From NCBI RefSeq assembly GCF_023065955.2, contig NW_026623078.1, positions 7,388,199 to 7,452,198 on the forward strand: DNA of 64,000 bases. The letters are read 5' to 3'. The notes under the pieces were generated by a model that did not search any database, was not told where the DNA came from, and saw only the letters and a list, made by a program, of their open reading frames with translations. This document shows, piece by piece, positions 57,756-64,000 of this stretch. How positions within the stretch are numbered: the first letter of the stretch is position 1; each line of letters opens with the position of its first letter. The position numbers and the translations under genes are program-made. This DNA comes from Ursus arctos. Its lineage: Eukaryota; Chordata; Mammalia; Carnivora; Ursidae.

Positions 57756-58397
57756 GTTACATTCTGTGCTTTCAATGCATTTAACTTTATTTTTGTATAT
57801 GTAAGTTTTTCTGTCTTTACAATTTTGAGATGTAGTTTCTTCTAACTGACCAAAATACATCCAGGAGATTGTGTATTACTCTGGACTGTTCACCTGTCTG
57901 TTTATACCCCTTTGTTTTTTGTTGTTGTTGGTTTTTTCTTTTTCTCTTCTTTTCTTTCTTGTCTTTTAATTTCCCTTTTAACACTTATATTCTATCTTTT
58001 CATAGTATTTAACCTTATTTAACCTTATTCCCTTTTAACACTTATATTCTATCTTTTCATAGTATTTAACCTTATTAATACCATAGTATTAACCATAGTA
58101 ATTAACCTTATTTTTATACATATATGCTTTTCTTTCTTTACAATTTTGTGATCTAGTTTTCTAAAAAGCAGACCAAAATATGCACAGAATCCTGTGTACT
58201 GCTTTATTCTGCTCGCTTGTCTGATTTTATTCTCTCTCTCTTTTTTTATTTTCCACAGTTTTGGGTCTTGTCTGATTTGTTTAGCATACATTTCCCTGGG
58301 GTTGTTGTTGCCATTTTAGTATTTTGTTCTTTCCTTTATCTATTCTTCTCTGGAAAAAATGATAAGTCACAAAAACTCACATAAAAAAAAAAGAACA
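57756..58397 (+). mobile_element. L1-4: 5' UTR part 3 with repeated units
   Basis: A unit with a TTTTTGTATATGTAAGTTTT-like segment, TTTACAATTTTG(A/T)GAT, (G/C)TAGTTT and ACCAAAATA occurs at about 57,785-57,960 and about 58,110-58,235; part 2 holds a similar one at 57,055-57,180. A 57 bp exact-looking tandem duplication starts at 57,973 and 58,030 (CCCTTTTAACACTTATATTC). Confidence 0.75.
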
Positions 58398-59245
58398 AGA
58401 GGCAGTACTTACTTCCAGGGACCTAATCAGTATGGATATAAGGAAGATGTTGGAATTAGACTTCAGAATAACTATTATAAAGATACTAGCTGGGCATGAA
58501 TGAAGCATAGAAGAAACTAGAGAATCCCTCTCTGGAGAAATAAAAGAACTAAAATCAAATGAAGTTGAAATAAAAAAGACTATTAATGAGATGAAATTAA
58601 AAATGGAGTCTCTAACTGCTAGGATAAGTGAGGCAGAAGAGAGAATTAGTGGTATAGAATGATGGAGAAAAAGGAAATTGAGAAAAAGAGAGATAACTAC
58701 TGGACCATGAGGGGAGAATTTGAGAGATAAGTGATATCATGAAGTGAAACAATATTAGAATAATTGGGATCCCAGAAGAAGAGGAAAGAGAGAGGGGGCA
58801 GAAGGTGTATTGGAGAAAATTATAGCAGAGAACTTCCCTAATTTGGGGAAGGAAGCAGGCATCAAAATCCAGGAGGCACAGAGAACCCTCCTCAGTATCA
58901 ATAAAAATATGTCAACACCCCAATATATAACAGTGAAACTTACAAATCTCAGAGATAAAGAAAAAATCCTGAAAGCAGCTCAGGACAAGAGGTCAGTAAC
59001 TTACAAGGGTAGAAATATTAGATTGGCCATCAGATCTATCCACAGAGACCAGGCAAGGCAGAAAGGACTGTCATGATATATTCAGGGTGCCAAATGAGAA
59101 AAATATGCAGCCAAGAATATTTTATCCAGCTACGATGTCATTCAAAATAGAAAGAGAAATAAAAAACTTCCAGGACAAACAGAAACTTAAGGAATTTGTG
59201 GTCACCAAACCAACCCTACAAGAAATATTAAAAGGAATCCTCTAA
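58398..59245 (+). pseudogene. L1-4 ORF1 pseudogene
   Basis: Readable pieces: about 58,440-58,670 (EADE-like heptads in TARISEAEERISGIE, ended by an in-frame TGA near 58,661) and 58,810-59,076 (88 codons with IIAENFPNLGKEAGIKIQEA, AQRTLLSINKNMSTPQYITV and the KILKAAQDKRSVTYKGRNIR block). The RRM-like IPEEEE segment is near 58,765. Stop after LKGIL at 59,243. A clear start codon is not preserved, so the left border is approximate. Confidence 0.75.
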
Positions 59246-59758
59246 GCAAAGAGAGAGCCCTAAACTAACATAGACCAGAAAGGAACAGAGACAAAATAAA
59301 GTAACTGTCACTTTGCAGGTAATACAATGTCACTAAATTCATATCTTTCAATAGTTACTCTGAATGTAAATATGCCCCCAATTAAAAGATGCAGAATATC
59401 AGATTGAATTAAAAAAAAAACAAAATCCATCGAAATGCTCTCAGTAAGAGATTCATTTTAGACCCAAAAACACCTCCAGATTTAAAGGGAGGGGTTGAAA
59501 ACCATTTACCATGCTAATGGACATCAAAAGAAACCTGGGTTACAATCCTTTATCAGACGAATTGGATTTTCAATGAAAGACTGTAATAAGAAATTAAGAA
59601 GGACACTATATCATAATTAAAGGGTCTAATCAACAAGAATATCTAACAGTTGTAAATATTTATGCCCCTAACAAGGGAGCACCCAATTATATAAGCCTAT
59701 TAATAACAAAGTCAAGAAGAAACACCTCAACTATAATACAATAATACTAGGGGATTTT

Positions 59759-59945
59759 TTAAAAAGATTTTATTTATTTATTTGACAGAGACAGCCAGTG
59801 AGAGAGGGAACACAAGCAGGGAGAGTGGGAGAGGAAGAAGCAGACTCCTAGCAGAAGAGCCTGATGTGGGGCTCAATCCCAGAATGCTGGGATCATGTCC
59901 TGAGCCAAAGGCAGACGCTTAATGACTGAGCCACCCAGGTGCCCC
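59759..59945 (-). mobile_element. Can-SINE, reverse, in L1-4 ORF2
   Basis: A 16 bp target duplication AATACTAGGGGATTTT lies at 59,743-59,758 and 59,946-59,961. Minus-strand head GGGGCACCTGGGTGGCTCAG. Confidence 0.95.
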
Positions 59946-60862
59946 AATACTAGGGGATTTTAACACCCTACTCACTACAATGGACAGATCTTCTAAGCAG
60001 AAGGAAACAAGGGCTTTGAATGACACAGGGGACCAAATGGACTTCACAGATATTTTCAGAACATTCTATCCTAAGGCAACAGAATACATATTCTTCTCAA
60101 GTGCACATGGAACATTTTCCAGAATAGATCACATACTGGGCCACAAATCAGATCTCAACCAGTACCAAAAGAAAGGAATTATGCCCTACATATTTTCAGA
60201 CCATGCTGCTTTGAAACTGGAATTCAATCACAAGAGGAAAATGATAAAGAACTCAAATACACAGAAGCTAAAGAGAATCCTACTAAAGAATGAATGGGTC
60301 AGCCAGGAAATTAAATAAGAATTTAAAAAATTCATGGAAACAAATGAAAATGAAAACACAACAGTTCAAAACCTTTGGGATGCTGCAAAGGTGGTCCTAG
60401 AGTGAAGTATACAGCAATACAAGACTTTCTCAAGAAACGAGAAAGGTCTCAAATACACAACCAAACCTTACATCCAAAGGAGCTGGAGAAAGAACAGCAA
60501 ATAAAGCCTAAATCCAGCAGGAGAAGAGAAGTAATTAAGATTAGAACAGAAGTCAATGAAATAGAAACCAAAAGAACAGTAGAACAGATCGACGAAAGTA
60601 GGAGCTGGTTCTTTGAAAGAATTAGTAAGATTGATAAATCCCTGGCCAGAATTATCAAAAAGAAAGAGAAAGAACCCACACACATAAAATCGTGAATGAA
60701 AGAGGAGAGATCACAACTAACACCAAAGAGATACAAACAATTATAAGAACACATTATTAGCAACTATATGCCAATGAATTAGGCAATCTGGAAGAAATGG
60801 ATGCACCCCTAGAGACGTATAAACTACAAAAAGTGAAACAGGAAGAAATAGAAAACTTGAAC

Positions 60863-60938
60863 CATCGAACTTTACGTCAGAAACCAGGGATGTACTGTAT
60901 GGTGACTAACATAATATAATAAAAAAAATTATTAAAAA
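60863..60938 (+). mobile_element. Micro L1 insertion (76 bp) in L1-4 ORF2
   Basis: Only the last bases of a young L1 3' UTR are present (CATCGAACTTTACGTCAGAA, ACTGTATGGTGACTAACATA, ATATAATAAAA) plus A-tail. The flanking duplication AAAACTTGAAC lies at 60,852-60,862 and 60,939-60,949. It interrupts the RT codons. Confidence 0.92.
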
Positions 60939-63381
60939 AAAACTTGAACAGACCCATAACCAGCAAGGAAATTGAAGCAGTAATAAAAAAAAAAATCTCC
61001 CAACAAACAAGAGTGCAGGGTCAGATGGCTTCCCAGGGGAATTCTTCCAAACATTTAAAACAGAATTAATAGCTATTCTTCTGAAGCTGTTTCAAAAAAT
61101 AGAAATGAAAGGAAAACTTCCAAACTCTTTCTATGAGGCCAGCATTACCTTGATCCCAAAACCAGAGAAAGATCCCCACCAAAAAGGAGAATTACAGACC
61201 AATATCCCTGATGAACATGGATGCCAAAATTCTCACCAAAATACTAGCCAATAGGATCCAACCAGACATTAAAAGGATTATTCATCACAACCAAGTGGGA
61301 TTTATTCCTGGGTTTCAAGGCTGGTTCAACACCACGAATCAATTAATGTGAAACACTACATCAATAAATGATCCTCTCAATAGATACAGAAAAAGCATTT
61401 GACAAAGTATAGCATCCTTTCTTGATGTAGGGATAGAGGGAATATATCTCAATATCATAAAAGCCATCGAGGAAAAGCCCACAGTGAATATCCTTTTCAA
61501 TGGGGAAAAAGTGAGAGCATTTCCTCTAAGGTCAGGAACATGGCAGGGATGTCCGCTCTTACCACTGTTGTTCAACATAGTACTAGAAGTCCTAGCCTCA
61601 GCAATCAGAAAACAAAAAGAAATAAAAGGCATCCAAGTCAGCAAAAAAGAAGTTAAACTCTCACTCTTTGCAAATGACATGATATTCTATGTGGAAAACC
61701 CAAAAGACTCCAACCCAAAATTGCCAAAATTCATAAAGGAATTCAGCAATATGGCAGGATATAAAATCAACGCACAGAAATCAGTTGTATTTCTATACAC
61801 TAACAATGAGACAGAAGAAAGAGAAATTAAGGAGTCAATCCCATTTAAAATTGCCCCCCAAACCATAAGATATCTGGGAATAAACCTAACCAAAGAAGCA
61901 AAGGATGTGTACTCAGAAAACTATAGAACACTCATGAAACAAATTGGGGAGGACCCAAAGAAATGGAAAAACAGTCCATGCTCATGGATTGGAAGAACAA
62001 ATAACGTTAAAATGTCTATGCTACCTAGAGCAATCTATACATTCAATGTAATCCCTATCAAAATACCATCAACTTTTTTCACAGAGCTGGAACAAATAAT
62101 CCCCAAATTTGTATAGAACCATAAAAGACTCCAAATAGCTGAAGAATGTTGAAAAAGAAAACCAAAGCTGGTGGCTTCAATTTCAGACTTCAAGTTCTAT
62201 TACAAAGTTGTGATCATCAAGACAGCATGTTACTGGCACAAAAACAGACACATAGATCAATATAACAGAATAGAGAACCCAGAAATAGACCCTCAACTCT
62301 ATGGCCAACTTTTCTTTGACAAAGTAGAAAAGAATATTCATTGGAAAAAAGACAGTGTCTTCAATAAATGGTGCTGGGAAAATTGGACAGCCACATGCAG
62401 AAGAATGAAACTGGACCACTTTCTTACACCATGCACAAATAAATTCAAAATGGATGAGAGACCTCAATGTGAGAGAGAATCCACCAAAATCCTAGAGAAG
62501 CACACAGGCAGCAACCTCTTCAACCTTGGCCACAGCAACTTCTTGCTAGACATGTCTCCAAGGGAAAGGGAAACAAAGGCAAAAATGAACTATTGGGGCT
62601 TCATCAAAATAAAAAGCTTTTACACAGGGAAGGAAACAATCGACAAAACCAAAAGACAACCAACAGAATGGGAGAAGATATTTGCTAATGCAGATCAGAT
62701 AAAGGGCTAGTATCCAGAAACTATAAAGAACTTATCAAACTTAGTGTTCAAAAAATTAAAATATTCAATAAAGAAATGGGCAGAAGACATGAACAGACAT
62801 TTCTCCAAAGAAGACGTACAGATAGCAAACAGGCACATGAAAAAATGCTCCAGATCACTTGGCATCAGGGAAATATAAATCAAAACCACAATGAGATACC
62901 ACCTTATACCAGTCAGAATGGCTAAATTAACAAGTCAGAAACAACTGACGTTGGCAGGGATGTGGAGAAAAGGGGAACCCTCTTACACTGTTGGTGGGAA
63001 TGCAAGCTGGCACAGCCACTCTGGAAAACAGTATGGAGGCTCCTCAAAAAGTTGAAAATAGACAGCAATTACACTATTAGGTATTTACCCCAAAGATACA
63101 AAGATAGGGATCTGAAGGGGCATCTGCACCCCAATATTTTTAGCAACAATAGCCACAGTAGCCAAACTATGGAAAGAGCCCAGGTGTCCATTGACAGATT
63201 AAAGGATACAGAAGATGTGGTATATATGTAAAATGGAATATTATTTTGCCATCAAAAAAAGAAAAAAGAAATCTTGCCATTTGCAATGACATGGATGGAA
63301 CTAGAGGGTGTTATGCTGAGTGAAATAAGTCAATCAAAGAAAGACAATTATCATACGATCTCACTCATATGTGGAATTTAA

Positions 63382-63650
63382 GAAACAAAACACAGAGTCA
63401 TAGGGGAAGAGAGGAAAAATAATACAAGATGAAACCAGAGAGGGAGACAAACCATAGGAGACATAGGAAACAAACTGAGGGTTGCTTCAGGGGAGGGAGG
63501 TGTGGGCATGGGGTAACTGGGTGATAGACATTAAGGAGGGCTTGTGATGCAATGAGCACTGGGTATTGTATAAGACTGATGAATCACTGACTTCTACCTC
63601 TGAAATCAATAAAACATTATATGTTAATTAATTGAATTTAAATGAAAAAA
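63382..63650 (+). mobile_element. L1-4 3' UTR and tail
   Basis: CATAGGAGACATAGGAAACA, GGGTAACTGGGTGATAGACA, TAAGGAGGGCTTGTGATGCA, TTAATTAATTGAATTTAAAT and a short A-run. The same ending is seen at 2,990-3,157. Confidence 0.88.
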
Positions 63651-63730
63651 ATATTCTTGAGGACTGAAAAAAAACAGTACAATTTCCAGTTATGAGATAA
63701 GCAAATACTAGAGATGTATAATTTGGGAGG

Positions 63731-63919
63731 GTTTTTTTTTTTTTTTAAAGATTTATCTATTTATAAGGGGCAGGGGGGGCAAAGGGAGAGAATCATCAAG
63801 CAGACTCCCCTCTGAGCACCTAACCTGATGTGGGGCTTGATCCCACCACCCACGAGATTGTGACCTGAGCCAAAAGCAAGAGTCAGGTGCCTAACTTACT
63901 GAGCCACCCAGACACCCCT
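63731..63919 (-). mobile_element. Can-SINE, reverse
   Basis: T18 at the left edge, AAAGATTTATCTATTTATAA, GATGTGGGGCTTGATCCCAC and CTGAGCCACCCAGACACCCC at the right edge. Confidence 0.9.
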
Positions 63920-63926
63920 TGAAAGT

Positions 63927-64000
63927 TTTTTTTTTCTAAGATTTTATTTATTTAGTTAGTTGAGAGAGAGATTGTGTGCATGCACACAGTGGGGGAGGAT
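63927..64000 (-). mobile_element. Can-SINE, reverse, cut by the window end
   Basis: TTTTTTCTAAGATTTTATTT and TTAGTTAGTTGAGAGAGAGA form the A-tail and CT-rich parts of a reverse SINE. The rest lies outside the window. Confidence 0.85.

Larger units (their letters stand above)
59327..63381 (+). pseudogene. L1-4 ORF2 pseudogene
   Basis: The start MSLNSYLSIVTLNVN is at 59,327. The endonuclease contains a reverse SINE (59,759-59,945), after which LEFNHKRKMIKNSNTQKLKR is readable (59,980-60,318). The linker/RT junction holds a 76 bp L1 insert (60,863-60,938). The RT frame 61,484-62,116 has [20 protein letters not shown] and FAND instead of FADD at 61,667-61,678, so one catalytic Asp is lost. C-terminus at 62,171-62,710 and 62,962-63,231 ([20 protein letters not shown]); stop at 63,379. 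Older and more diverged than the other copies. Confidence 0.88.

Overview
The window reads as mammalian nuclear DNA from a carnivore. At least ten copies of a tRNA-derived Can-SINE are present (head GGGGCGCCTGGGTGGCTCAG, CT-rich middle, AATAAATAAAATCTTT tail), together with LINE-1 copies of carnivore type that end in a short ACATAATATAATAAAA tail. The young SINE copies suggest a caniform (bear, seal or mustelid-like), but I cannot name the species. I see no intact host protein-coding gene, no rRNA or tRNA gene, no CRISPR array and no bacterial or phage signal. Nearly every open frame over 150 codons lies inside an L1 copy; the two larger exceptions (14,407-15,126 and 21,675-22,433) show no coding signature.

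Layout. 1-3,160: diverged tandem units (1.1 kb, then 0.4 kb and 122 bp) with simple repeats and an L1 tail. 3,160-23,190: old intergenic or intronic DNA with MIR, L2, old L1, hAT-Charlie and Can-SINE remnants, a diverged 1.4-1.5 kb duplicated segment (3,640-5,070 and 10,050-11,600) and a GC-rich part at 20.5-22.5 kb. 23,203-28,825: a nearly complete forward L1 (L1-1), decayed.

28,826-42,900 is a satellite island. A roughly 112 bp AT-rich monomer occurs in forward (28.8-30.8 kb), inverted (30.8-32.1 kb) and again forward orientation (39.9-41.9 kb). It is organised into trimers of about 347 bp on the left and alternating dimers of about 224 bp further right, and is followed by a second satellite of about 300 bp whose monomers carry CCCTAA-type motifs. 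A nested L1 cluster (32.1-39.9 kb) separates the arrays. It includes one L1 with a 17 bp target duplication, a 5' inversion and an apparent 3' transduction.

42,901-63,650: L1 on L1. A forward, nearly full-length L1-3 is followed by an older forward L1 (L1-4). The 5' UTR of L1-4 is split by a full-length reverse L1 (L1-5) and by another L1 tail, and its ORF2 carries a SINE and a 76 bp micro-insertion. 63,731-64,000: two reverse Can-SINEs, the last cut by the window edge.

All L1 ORF2 copies are broken by frameshifts, stops or truncation; three of the five long copies have a damaged FADD active-site motif, one reads FTDD and one keeps FADD. The dense nesting and satellites fit pericentromeric, subtelomeric or sex-chromosome heterochromatin, but that placement is inference.
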